Origin: Neonectria sp. B-13
Taxonomy: Eukaryota; Ascomycota; Sordariomycetes; Hypocreales; Nectriaceae
Direction: 5' to 3'
Assembly (NCBI GenBank): GCA_002682825.1
Contig: NOKP01000040.1
Span: 216,565-280,564 of the forward strand
DNA length: 64,000 bases
A program made the position numbers and the translations under genes. Each line of letters begins with the position of its first letter. The first letter of the stretch is position 1. The notes under the pieces are model-generated. The model worked only from the letters and a program-made list of their open reading frames with translations. It did no database searches and was not told the origin of the DNA. Positions 34,376 to 44,673 of this stretch are shown here, in pieces.

Positions 34376-34799
34376 TAAGAGAGAGGAAGGCATTTAGGTA
34401 GTAAACTATAGTATATTTTAGTCTATCAATAAGAGGGTTTAGCCCTAGTATTATTTTAAGAAAAGAAAAATTACATATAAATATATTAATAAATACTTAT
34501 AGTATTAATTCAATAAATCTAAGAAGAGAATAATAAATAAGTAAAATTAGATTAAGTATAAATACTATTAAAGTAGGAGAATAAGTATATTAATATAGGA
34601 ATCTATTAATCAACAAAAGATAAAGAGCATAAAGCATTCAAAGCCAGAAGCCTTTACCATTAGAAAACCTACTAAAGGTTTCTATCCACTCTAATTCAAT
34701 AAAGCTAATACAATCCAAATCCTCTAAATCATCTGAATTATACTATCCATCCTAATAATTTAATCATACTACCTTAAGCAGTTAACCATAAGGATTCTA
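34376..34799. repeat. RIP-mutated flank of the chromovirus
   Basis: AT-rich, stop-rich sequence that belongs to whatever the chromovirus inserted into. It grades into a register that becomes protein-like near 34800. No motif recognised. Confidence 0.45.
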
Positions 34800-35520
34800 A
34801 GCATAAGGAGTTAGTTAAGGAGTTAGTAGGGAATCCACTGGCTAAGAAGCATGTATAAGCTAAGATGCACTAATAGGCTGAGAAGGCATCTGAGTAGCAC
34901 AAGGCGCAAGAGGCTGGAGAGTTGGCTGAGGACTGAACTGAGTAGCTAATTGAGGAGCATGGGTCCAAGCTTTAGGAGTAAGAAATTGGGGAGCAATTGT
35001 CTAGAGTGGCCAAAGAGTACTAGTCAATGCGCTAGGTGTTGGAGCGCTGGGTGTTAGAGCATTAGGCTAGTGAGGGCTAAGGCAAGGAGCTGACTGGGGA
35101 GCACTAGGCCAGTAATAAGGAGCTGACTAAGGAGCTGACTAAGGAGCACTAGGCCAGTGATGAAGGCCAAGGTAAGGAGCTGACTAAGGAGCACCAGGCC
35201 AGTGATGAAGGCTAAGGCAAGGAGCTGACTGAGGAGTACTAGGCTAGTGATGAAGGCTAAGGCAAGGAGCTGACTGAGGAGCACTAGGCCAGTGATAAAG
35301 GCTAAGGTAAGGAGCTGACTAAGGAGCACTAGGCCAGTGATAAAGGCTAAGGCAAGGAGCTGACTGAGGAGCACTAGGCCAGTGATAAAGGCCAAGGTAA
35401 GGAGCTGACTGAGGAGCATCAGGCCAGTGATAAAGGCTAAGGTAAAGAGCTGACTGAGGAGCATAAGGTAGAGGAGCAGTAGTAGGAATATGCTAGTAAG
35501 GAACTGTAAGAATGTTCAAA
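34800..35520 (+). pseudogene. RIP-silenced coiled-coil ORF with internal repeats
   Basis: Reading from ~34805 gives KELV.ELVGNPLAKKHV, AKMH..AEKASE.HKAQEAG, ELAED and further helical, Glu/Lys/Gln-rich sequence. Stops (TAA/TAG) occur where heptad patterns expect Gln. The 45-bp repeat array lies in the same register. The long coiled coil with charged repeats could be structural or transposon-related; I do not recognise the family. Minus-strand open frame 35054-35464 is a shadow created by the repeat. Confidence 0.5.
35078..35460 (+). repeat. 45-bp coding minisatellite (15-residue unit)
   Basis: About eight tandem units of AAGGAGCTGACTGAGGAGCA followed by CTAGGCCAGTGATAAAGGCT and AAGGT. The coding sense is K-E-L-T-E-E-H-x-A-S-D-K-G-x-G, where x is TAG/TAA in most units. 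Units near 35190 and 35415 still have CAG at the first x, showing directly that Gln was the ancestral residue. Confidence 0.75.
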
Positions 35521-36291
35521 TCTTGTTGATTCTAGGCATTAGTATCAGTTGTGCACCTAGTTATAATAGGACCCCTAGAGTTATAAGTTTCACTGTCTAA
35601 TGTAGAAACAATACTAGCTCTAATATTGCAACTCCTATGAGAATATAACCTAAACTCAACCTAGATTTATTAGTATATAGGTTAATAGTATTAGGTTATA
35701 TTAAGTAAACCTATAGTACTTTAGGCAGTATTATAATAATAATTTTAATAGTAAAACTTAAATAGAGTAATTTAAAGAATAGTAAAGTTATAGAGAGCTA
35801 AGGTAGAAGGAATTCTAGGCAAAGGAGGGGGGAGGAGGGAGTATATATAAAAAGATCTACCTCTACCTTAACAAACTAAACCCCTTAACTAAGAGCATTA
35901 CCCAGCCACCAACTGACACACAATGCCCACATCATCCCAGCTAAAGCTATAGAATAAGCAAGCATCTTATCACTAGAGATTACTAATTCAAGTAACTCAT
36001 ATAGAGGGTTAAATCCCCTTCAATATCATAGCCCATGCATCACTTACTTCCATACCCTCCTAGAGCCACTTACCCCTTCTCTTGATAGCATTCAAAGCAT
36101 GGGTGGCCGACCCTTACAGAGGATTGTCATAATGCATTGCTTACAGCCTAGGCTCTACTCCTCTATTGCAAAGCACCTACATTGCAGTCAGGATTCAGCC
36201 GGACCAACTATAGTTGAACGGGTTGACTCAGTTGCAGTAAAGCAGAAGCCGCCTGCCATTCAGCCGGACCAATTCTCCGGGGCGCCAGCTG
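35521..36291. other. Transition zone between repeats and bHLH gene
   Basis: The first ~350 bases are RIP-like, possibly the tail of the coiled-coil ORF. From ~35850 composition normalises. Contains the downstream copy of the duplicated bHLH 3' end. The 36099-36344 plus-strand frame is opposite the bHLH gene and is not considered real. Confidence 0.4.
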
Positions 36292-36340
36292 TTATTGAAC
36301 GGGTTGACTCAGTTGCAGTAAAGCGGAAGCCGCCTGAAGC
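36197..36340. repeat. Tandem duplication at the bHLH 3' end
   Basis: Two copies of CAGCCGGACCAA, TTGAACGGGTTGACTCAGTT and GCAGTAAAGCGGAAGCCGCC, about 100 bases apart. The copies differ by small changes (AAGCAGAAG versus AAGCGGAAG) and a short insertion. The copy nearer the gene supplies its stop codon; the distal copy lies outside. Confidence 0.65.
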
Positions 36341-36684
36341 TTGAGCTGAAGCATTTGCCATTCTTGCCTGAGCGTATGGCATTCTTGCCTGAGCGTATGG
36401 CATTTCTTCTCGGTGGATTCGATATACTCTTTGGCACCATCTAGAATATGGCCCTTCGTGACCAAGCTGCCCTCAGGAAGTGCGCCACGAAGCAAATTGA
36501 ACTGGTCTTCAAGGCGGTTGCGGTACCTTTGCTCGGTGTCCATGCGGCGTTTCTTGGAGTTCCAGGGCTTGAGGCGGCTGGTGTCGTGCGTGGAGCTATT
36601 CTTGGAATCTGCGGTGCTCGCGGTTGGAGATGGGAGTGGAACTCTGCTGAGGTTGATTGGTTTATCTTCTGTAATAGAGACCAT
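36292..36684 (-). CDS. Small bHLH transcription factor
   Basis: A 130-residue intronless frame from a good ATG. Residues ~45-95 form a basic helix-loop-helix: KKRRMDTEQRYRNRLEDQF, LLRGALPEGS, VTKGHILDGAKEYIES, with the conserved E-x-R-Y-R-x-R-L pattern of fungal bHLH proteins and a short loop. A leucine-rich C-terminal helix follows, with a doubled CHTLRQE motif. The duplicate reflects two 20-bp tandem repeats at ~36368-36408. The N-terminus is Ser/Thr/Pro-rich. bHLH proteins bind E-box sites as dimers (family knowledge). The gene is short for the class and its 3' end has been rearranged, so the original protein may have been longer. No RIP stops are present. Confidence 0.7.
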   Translation of the reverse strand: MVSITEDKPINLSRVPLPSPTASTADSKNSSTHDTSRLKPWNSKKRRMDTEQRYRNRLEDQFNLLRGALPEGSLVTKGHILDGAKEYIESTEKKCHTLRQECHTLRQEWQMLQLKLQAASALLQLSQPVQ

Positions 36685-37900
36685 ATTCTGATTGAAATCT
36701 TTTTTTACATTGCGATCGGGAGTGGGTGAGGATGGGTGTAGCCCGTCAACGGCAGTCGTCGAGCTTCAGTATTGTCTGTTCAAAAGAACAAGGTTGCAAT
36801 TGGTGACTGAAGATATGGGCGGTTGCTTTAATGTCTACTACTGAACCCCCCCCCCCCAATGCGTGGCACGGAGGCTGGGCTCCTAGGTGTACAGAGGTAA
36901 GGTCCAGACCCATCACCACTCAGATGGTTTGGCGTCTGAGGAGGGGCTCGCCCTGTCTGTATCCGCTTAGCGTAGTTTTCTCTATGCTTCTTTCTTGGAT
37001 CCAGAGTCCGAGTCGGGGGCGGCGGGAATAATCGAAGTGGGCGGCGGGAGTGAAGAAAATCAACACATATAGGCACGCCCCCACACAGGCCTAGCATGCG
37101 GTTTCGTCTCATTACGCGTAGAGCTTAATAGAAGCATCAAATGCACGAAATCACCAACCAGAGCTTTTGCTTTGGTTACAGGAGCACCTGACTCAAAGGA
37201 GAAGGGGCCAAGGGCCAAAGGGTGTGGGGGTGAGGATCTATCACAAGTCAGATTAGATCAAAAATGAGAACCAATGGCAATCGTAATATCCCGAGACGCA
37301 GAAAGCGGGCGGGAAATGCGTGCATACCCAGAATACTGCAACTCAAGCAAGGCAGGCAGGAACCCTTTCCTAAATTTCACGAATGAGATTGTATACCATG
37401 TATTCATTGTTGACCTCGAACTCCCCTGGTACAATGATGGCGGTGTGTTTGACGCTTCCCTCTTCTTGAGTTACGCTGGACAATACGCGAGCACGGGAAA
37501 CAGGTCAAGGCAGGCGTGCTGGGCGACCTCATGCCGGTTTGGGCGAACTGCACAAAGCAAATTTGTCTTAGGCTCTCTTTGATGGGTAACTGGGTGCGGG
37601 GAAAGAGAAGTGAAAGCGATGTTTCCCGATAGAGGCTATGATTAATGGGGTTTCCCCTTAGTGCTTATGCATTGATGTTGTTGGATAAGTGAACGTAGGT
37701 GAGACGTCGAGGAGGAAGGACTGATGCGTTGACTTGGGCAATTGCTTGCATGTGACATCTTAATGGCGGGCATATCCGGTGTTATCCAATCCGAGCGCCC
37801 GTGATTATTGTGTGTGCACTAGCTGCGCCACATGTAGTCAGAGTGGATCCATGTTAAGGCCTGGGTGAAGCCCAACCCGATTTCACGTCCAACCGTAGAT
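36685..37900. other. GC-balanced region upstream of bHLH, no clear gene
   Basis: Probable bHLH promoter plus unassigned sequence. It contains a run of 12 C at 36846-36857. The frame at 37274-37582 (+, 102 codons) begins with ATG but shows no domain or membrane segment, and I do not call it. Overlapping frames on both strands at 36828-37112 appear to be by-products of GC-rich sequence. Confidence 0.4.
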
Positions 37901-40625
37901 ATGCTAAGTGGTAAAAGAAAACAGCTCAGAGCTCCTTCAGCGCTTGATCTAGGTCGACACCATTAGACTGTACTTTCCATAGTCTATCTACTATTTCTTT
38001 TACCAAATCCCTCTATATCGCATCTTCTAGATAACCTTAGAAAGTTATATTCTATCCTCTGAATTGAATGGTAAATAAGTATGCCTACGTCTTTGTATTA
38101 TCCTAACCCATTATATTAGCTTTCCTCTTTGCATCCTAGAACTAAGATACAATCATTTTTTCCTCTATTGCTATCTAAAGGCATTTTCTCTTATCTATTA
38201 CCTGCCCCTAATTCACTTTAGACTCTAAGATAAGCTTTAATAAAATTTTAGGGCAAGGGGGCTTAGCTACTATAGCTTGGATTTCACAGAAGCATATACT
38301 AAGATGTTCTTATAGCTTATTCTCAACATTTTCCTAAATATTGATCTTAAATTGAAAGTAATAGTTTTCTACTCTACACTAGAATTAAACCTTATCAAAA
38401 ACAAACTAGCTCTCCTCTTTAAACATATACTATATCTCTACTTCTAGATAAGCTATAGACTAATTAGCCTATTATCTCTAGTTAATAACTTAACTAATAC
38501 CTAACTAGTAGGATTAGCCATTCATAGAAAATATTATAAGTATTATAGTACATTTTAAGGTATATTCCTTAGTATATTCCTTAGTACATTCTATGAATAG
38601 GCATAAGACTAAGATAAATAGCCAAACTACCTTCCTAATAGATTATAGGACAATAAGGTAAATAAGAGATAGGCTAAGATATAATATAGTAGTAATACAA
38701 TATAAAAGCAATTTAGTTTATTAAATTAGAGTTCTAAAAGAAAAAGCAACCTTAAGCAAACCTTATAGAATTAAAGTATTAGTAAGTATAGTTACCTTAG
38801 TAGGTTGCACTTTCATATAAGTAGTAATTTCTATACTATCCCTCTTAGCTTACAATTTACACTACTATCCTATTACTACTCTATAAACATTCTTATATGC
38901 CCCTACTATAAGGCTAGTCTAGATTAGATAATATATAAAAATCCAATTATAGTATAGTACTACTTATAATCTTAGTATTAGAAATAAGGCTTATATAAAT
39001 ACATATTATAACTTATAAATACTACTCCTCCTATATATATTCTTATATACTCTTACTATAGGACTAATCTAGATTAAATAGTATAAAAAAATCCAATTTC
39101 AGTATAGTACTATTTATAAGAAATAGTACCTATATCTATATATTTTTACAAACCACTTCCTTTAGATAAACAATAATAATAGTATATACCTAAGAAAGAT
39201 ATCTAAGACTAGCAACTTTTAGATCACACTTAAGAACTAAATACCTAATACTAGCAACTTTTAGGTTATACTTAAGAACCCTATAAAGAAGTAGAAGCCT
39301 TATCTATAAACCAAAGAATAATAGTAAGAATCTAGGGTAGTATATAGCCTGAATACTCTAGAGCATATTCTTAATAAAATAATATAGCTTAAGTATATAA
39401 ATAGAAAGCATTCTATGCTCTAATATTAGTAAAAACTAGTAATTATTATAGCTACTATAGTTAATTCATTTATTAGAGATAAGAAAGATATAGTATTAGT
39501 TAAAAAAGTCTATAGAAGACTTTCTAGCAATAGAAGACTTACTAGCTATAAGACTTACTATAAAGATAAGACTATAGTACTTTATCTAATCAGGCTTCTT
39601 AATCGCTTATATTTAGGCCTAGAGTACTATACTTTCAAGCTATTAATTATTCTAAGTTAGTAGATATCCCTCTTCTTTAAAGTTTTTAATTAATCCTTTT
39701 CTTAGATATTCTTTTATTATAACTTTACTTATAGACTTTAGATAATTTCCAAACTATATAATCTTAGTTCCTATAGACCCTTAAGCTAAAGGAAGAGATT
39801 TAAGCTTTAGTACTATTTTATATTCCTTTCTTAGTTCAATTCTTATAGCCTTATTATACCCTAAAATAGATATATAAGGCCTTAAAAACAAATACACTAG
39901 GTTAATACAATTTTAAAAGGTTTTAGAAGATATATAACAATCAGTAGCTTAAGTATTATTTCCTTAATACATTAAATAATTATTATACTCTATATTATTA
40001 AAATAACTTTAACTTAAGTAAAGTATTTTACCTTAAGAAGGTATTTAATACTATTGTTTATACTCTAATTGCTAATTATAGAACATTTAATATCTTAGAG
40101 AAACTCTAATAACTAGCTTTATAAGCTAAAAGGGAAAAAACAGTTTATACTCTTATAATCAAATGTAGTATACATCTTATTCAGTTTAACTAATCTAATA
40201 CTTTCTACTTACCTATAGCTAATAAAGCTATTAATAAACTAGTAAGTATACTATTATAATATAAGTAGAAACAAACTAAGTAAAAAGGTATAAGTAAGCA
40301 TTATATACTAAGAATAAATATTTAAATATAAATCCTATCTTTAGCTCAATTATAGCTAGTTTAAGGTTAAATTACCTAGTTTATAGTTTATTATACCTAT
40401 ACTATCATAAAACAATCTACTATTTATATTATTAAGCAGCTTAAGGCTTAATAGCTTAAAATTCAACCATAGGATTACCTAAAGGGCTAACTATAGATTA
40501 ATGCTTAAATAAAGCATAATACTATTAATAAATAAAAGTATTTACTTAATGTTAATAGTTATACTACTAAAGTAATAATAATCCCTAAAGATATCCTTAT
40601 TAAAATAACTATAGTTCCTCCTCTT

Positions 40626-40811
40626 TTATTTTACTCTATATACATTATTATTAGTTTTAATATTCTCTATAGTAATAGGCTCAATAGGTTCAACAGGTTC
40701 AATAGGCTCAACAGACTCAACAGGCTCAACAGGCTCAATAGGCTCAACAGGCTCAATAGGTTCAACAGGTTTAATAGGCTGAATAGGCTCCTTGAACTTT
40801 ACAGCTTTCAA
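40626..40811 (-). pseudogene. Pro-Glu-Pro-Ile/Val repeat fragment
   Basis: A 61-codon minus-strand frame made of IEPVEPIEPVEPVE-type repeats, generated by a 9/18-bp minisatellite (AATAGGCTCAACAGGCTC) at ~40675-40780. Such proline-rich linkers occur in retroelement polyproteins and cell-surface proteins. The flanks are stop-ridden, so this is only a surviving repeat tract. Confidence 0.45.
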
Positions 40812-41544
40812 CCCCCCTATAAGGAGTTAGACCTTATAAAGTAGTAAAGGCAGTATAACTTCCCTTGTCCTAACTGTTTAGAACCACTCCTACTACTAGT
40901 ATTATCTAGCATATTATAATTAGAATGCTTTTATTAAGTTTTAAGCTTTTAAGGCAAAAGACAGTAAATAGTTATAATATTATTAGATAGGATAAGGATA
41001 GACTATTTAATACTATAAGCATTAACAGATAGTATCTCTATTGACTATTAACATTATAGGCTATATAATAGGCCTCTAAGGGGAATTTCATTCAAATCTA
41101 TAATACAATATATATACCCTATGTTAAACTCACTAAGAACTAGTCTATATAAGGTAAATATGCACTACTATAGAGTGCAATTAAACAAGGATGATCCAAG
41201 GCTATTACTACCCTTTAGAGCCTATAGGTATAGTATACTAGTTCATACAGATTGCACCTCTCTAATAAGAGTAATAGCCTTAAACAACAACCATTTGGAC
41301 AGTAAATCATTAATAGTATAGAATCAGACTGATCTTTTATTCTTTCTCATAGCCATTCCCCAATTTTGGTATTTCAAAGCCTTAGCAATATCTAAACTAG
41401 ATTATATAATAGGCTACTCTAATATAGACCTTAATATCCAAAACAATATATCCAAGTATTAAGTAGAATAGCCTACATTAGGGTTCACTTCCTAGTTCAA
41501 TACAATATAAAGCTAGGTATTATTCTCCTCTCAGATGTAATACT

Positions 41545-41655
41545 ATCTAGGCAAACTACTTAGGCGAACCGCCTAAGCAAACTGCCTAGGCAAACTGCCT
41601 AGGTAAACTGCCTAGGCAAATTGCTTAGGCAAACCGCTTAGGCAAACTGCCTAAA
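41545..41655. repeat. 13-bp minisatellite with CCTAGG core, second locus
   Basis: Eight or more units of GGCAAACTGCCTA, with variants CGAACCG, AAATTGCTTA and AAACCGCTTA. The same unit as at 24698-24752, in the same orientation, 17 kb away. Variants are mostly C/T and G/A. Confidence 0.7.
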
Positions 41656-41920
41656 GTTGATAGGGATAGCTATCTTTGCTTAAGCACTACAACTGAGAGC
41701 TAGGGTAAAAGCTAAGAGGGTAGTATATATATAGTATTATACTGTCTCTCTATAGATAGGAATATTACTTTCTTTTAGCTATACTTAAATGAAAGTAAGA
41801 CAGTAGGATGCTTTACTAATACTAGTTTACTAAGCTTGCTTTTCAGCTCTTTTTTAGAACCCCAACTTAGGCCATAATACAACTAGCATTCCTACTAAAT
41901 CCCAAGCTATATTAGCAAGA

Positions 41921-42360
41921 ATGGTCATTTTCCTATCTGGCCTGGCAGCCCTAGCACTTAGTATATTTATCTATAGTATATAGTTCTAGTACTAAGATAG
42001 ATACAAGAATAAAGGGCTTAAGGAAGGGTCTATTGAAGAGCCTAATTTAACCCCTTTAAGATCAGTGAATAATTCTAATAGTATAATACCTTTGTTTTCT
42101 TTTGAATAAGACTAATTATAAGCTTAGTTATATATAAGATCTATTAGCCTATAATCAGTCTATTGTAATACTCAAAGAATAATAGGACTAGGCTTATCCT
42201 ACTAAAGCAGCTTTATAAGTAGTACTTCTATATTACTATCTATACTATTCATCCTAATTAGTAGCTTAGGTAGGATCCTAAGTATATAGTAGTACCTAAA
42301 GTGCCTAATATAATATACTTATTCTACTTTAATCTATTTCTAATAATAGTTTAAAATAAG
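41921..42360 (+). pseudogene. RIP-silenced ORF starting with a membrane segment
   Basis: From ATG 41921 the frame reads MVIFLSGLAALALSIFIYSI, a good transmembrane or signal-anchor segment. It is followed by stop-interrupted but coherent sequence (DRYKNKGLKEGSIEEPNLTP, LRSVNNSNSIIPLFSFE). TAG/TAA codons fit Gln. The extent of the 3' end is uncertain. A further helical stretch (MNKANIDRIIYRDLLKY) begins near 42434. Family unknown. Confidence 0.4.
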
Positions 42361-43244
42361 AAATTAAAAGATATAATACAATTTAAGTTAAGGTTAATCA
42401 AATAATATTATACAAAAGAGGTAAAAAAGAAAATGAATAAAGCTAATATAGATAGAATCATTTATAGGGATTTATTAAAATATTAGAAAATCATAGTTAA
42501 TAGAGTAGATAGGCTATAGAAAGCTATAATTAAGAACTAGTTCAACCTAAAGGAAGTAGCTATACTAGCTATTATAAATACATTAGTTAAGCTAACTAAA
42601 GATATCTTTAGAAGTTAGAACTCAGCTAAAAGAGGTCTATCTAACTAAGTAAACACTAATCAAAAAATATCAATACTATATCAGTCTAAAGGGGTTTAGA
42701 GGTAAATATATATAAGTAATAATAGGTAATAAGGATTAAATAGTATAAAATAAAACTTCATTTAAGCAGGCTTTAGGCATTCTTATACTACTTCTCAAGG
42801 AAGAAACTTATTATAATACTAAGTCCATAAAGTAGGTTTTTATATTATTAGGATAAGGGCTACATAGGATAGAACAAAGAAGACTAAGGTACTTACAGGG
42901 GATAGCCAGTATTTGTAATAGGTTTACTTGACTGAGATAAGCATCCAACCATTATACAAAACCCTATCCTCGCCTTATCCCAGTTAATATACATACAAGG
43001 TAGGAAGAAACAAGAACGCCCTATTAGAAAATAGAGTAAGCAGGTAGCTAGCTGGTTGAACCAAAGGCATAAGCAGTAGGCCCCTCCCTCCCCAGTCCCT
43101 TCCCCAGTTGCCCCCCATTAACCACCAACACAGCTAGTGCCTATAGAGAAATCTGCACTAAATTGATACAGGACATTTACAACCCTTACACAAGCTAGGT
43201 TCTAATACCAACCCCTATAGACCACCTCTCTATCAAATTCTTAA

Positions 43245-44339
43245 GTGTTAGACTTCAGTCCTCTCACAAACTTTCAATGCCAATCCTCCATTTTCCCTCA
43301 AGCTCCAGGCAAGTTCAGTAGCAGCCGCCTAATCTTCATCGTCAATAGCATTACCTACAATCTTTTTTCAAACAAGATAAGTTCCTTTGAACCTATCAAC
43401 AACCAGTCTGAGTCCCCCAATAATAGATTTTAAGCATCCGCGAAAGTTCCCTGTCAATGTGGTTGTGTTTTTGATACATCTACTTTACTAAATTTTCATT
43501 GGGGGAAGAAAGGCTATGAAGCAGTACAGCCTGAAGAGATTTCGAATGATACAGGCAGGCCCTACTGCCCTGATTGCGAGAAGATTTTCAAAAAAAACAA
43601 ACACCTCATGCGCCATAAGCAGAGGAAGACCTACCATGAGCAGAGGGAGTCCTTTCCTTGTCCATGTGGAAAGAATTTTATAAGGAGAGATAATATGAAC
43701 ACCTATCTCAAACTTCACTGCTGGAAGCGCTCTGCCTCCACTGTTCCTGATTTACCAATGCTACGTTCTTTTTCTGGCAATAACTCAGACGGGTCCTCTG
43801 ACAAAACTGACGACAATGATTCCGATCTATCCTCTGCCTCAGTCGATGATGAGATGACTGATCCCGACTTTATTCCATCCTCTGCCTCAACCGACGACGA
43901 GATGGCTGACGACACCAACCAGATGCCTGCTTCTGATTTTGATCAGGGATCTACTGCCTCAAAACACGTTAGAGATGTCCAAGAGTCAGCCGAATGTCAA
44001 CATAGACTGTATCACAAACCATGCAATCGTGGCTTTACTTCCCCTAAACACAACAACCAAGAGCCGGCGGAAGACTGGCAGGGCACCAGTGAGCCATATC
44101 AGCGCGCACAGATGCTCTTGAGTGCAACATGGTTCGATGAAATCCAAAAGGCGTGGAAGAAGTTCCCACTTACCCTGACGCCTGTGGGGGAGTGCATTGA
44201 GTCAATCTATTGCCAGCTGTGTTGTCAGAACATTCAAAAGTCCGACGAGTTACTACACTGTGACTATCACAAAGAGGTGATGGAAAGCTTGGGTCTACCA
44301 TGGGATTGGACTGGATTATATCTACGCCAGAAAGTTTAA
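43245..44339 (+). pseudogene. C2H2-like zinc-finger gene with one premature TAA
   Basis: A single register runs from 43245 to the stop at 44337-44339, interrupted only by TAA at 43431-43433 (CAA expected: RF-x-ASAKVPC). Three finger-like modules follow: VPCQCGCVFDTSTLLNFHW, YCPDCEKIFKKNKHLMRHKQ and FPCPCGKNFIRRDNMNTYLK. Next come an acidic Ser/Asp-rich stretch with a repeated DDEM motif and a Cys/His tail (YCQLCCQNIQ..LLHCDYH). The first in-frame ATG after the stop lies inside the second finger, so a natural product from there is unlikely. No ATG is found at the 5' end, so the start may be lost or in an unseen exon. It was probably a DNA-binding regulator, recently broken. Confidence 0.55.
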
Positions 44340-44573
44340 AAATGCTTGGAAGTCTTATTGTATACCTGTCACTAGTTTCCTGGTTGATGCCATTCATGAA
44401 AGATCGTGACAACATGCAACTCTTCACAATGCCAAGTCCGCCTTGCCTGATGTGAGCTCAACCCAGATTGCAAGGTAAGTAACAGAAGTAACTAGTGCCT
44501 GAGTATTAACGTGCCTAGGAGACGCACTGGAGGAAACTACGCTAACTCAGATCAAGACTCACACGCCCCCCCC
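44340..44573. other. Downstream flank of the zinc-finger locus up to the gap
   Basis: Normal-composition sequence that ends in a run of eight C directly at the gap. No frame with a domain is visible. Confidence 0.4.
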
Positions 44574-44673
44574 NNNNNNNNNNNNNNNNNNNNNNNNNNN
44601 NNNNNNNNNNNNNNNNNNNNNNNNNNNNNNNNNNNNNNNNNNNNNNNNNNNNNNNNNNNNNNNNNNNNNNNNN
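44574..44673. other. Assembly gap of 100 N
   Basis: Exactly 100 undetermined bases, typical of a placeholder of unknown size. A poly-C run on its left edge may have stopped assembly. Open frames through the gap are meaningless. Confidence 0.99.

Larger units (their letters stand above)
37901..43030. repeat. RIP-mutated repeat block
   Basis: About 5 kb of TpA-rich sequence. Parts are readable as stop-ridden protein frames on both strands. The 3' part near 42850-43000 resembles sequence near 23340-23470 (ATAGCCAGTATTTGTAATAG versus ATGGTTAGTATTTGTAACAA), so this block and the 19.4-25.9 kb block share an element family. RT or transposase signatures were not recognised. Confidence 0.6.

Noticed and set aside
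35054..35464. 136-codon minus-strand hydrophobic repeat protein (LLSQLLTLAFITG)
   Set aside because: It is the antisense of the 45-bp minisatellite; the plus strand gives a coherent coiled-coil register that continues beyond the array.
37274..37582. 102-codon ATG frame as a possible small gene
   Set aside because: No recognisable domain, signal or membrane segment, and no supporting context; left unassigned.
42900..42975. Possible tRNA-derived structure (GGATAG ... CTATCC ends on the minus strand)
   Set aside because: Only the outer six base pairs form; D and T arms do not pair, and the related sequence near 23400 does not preserve the stem.
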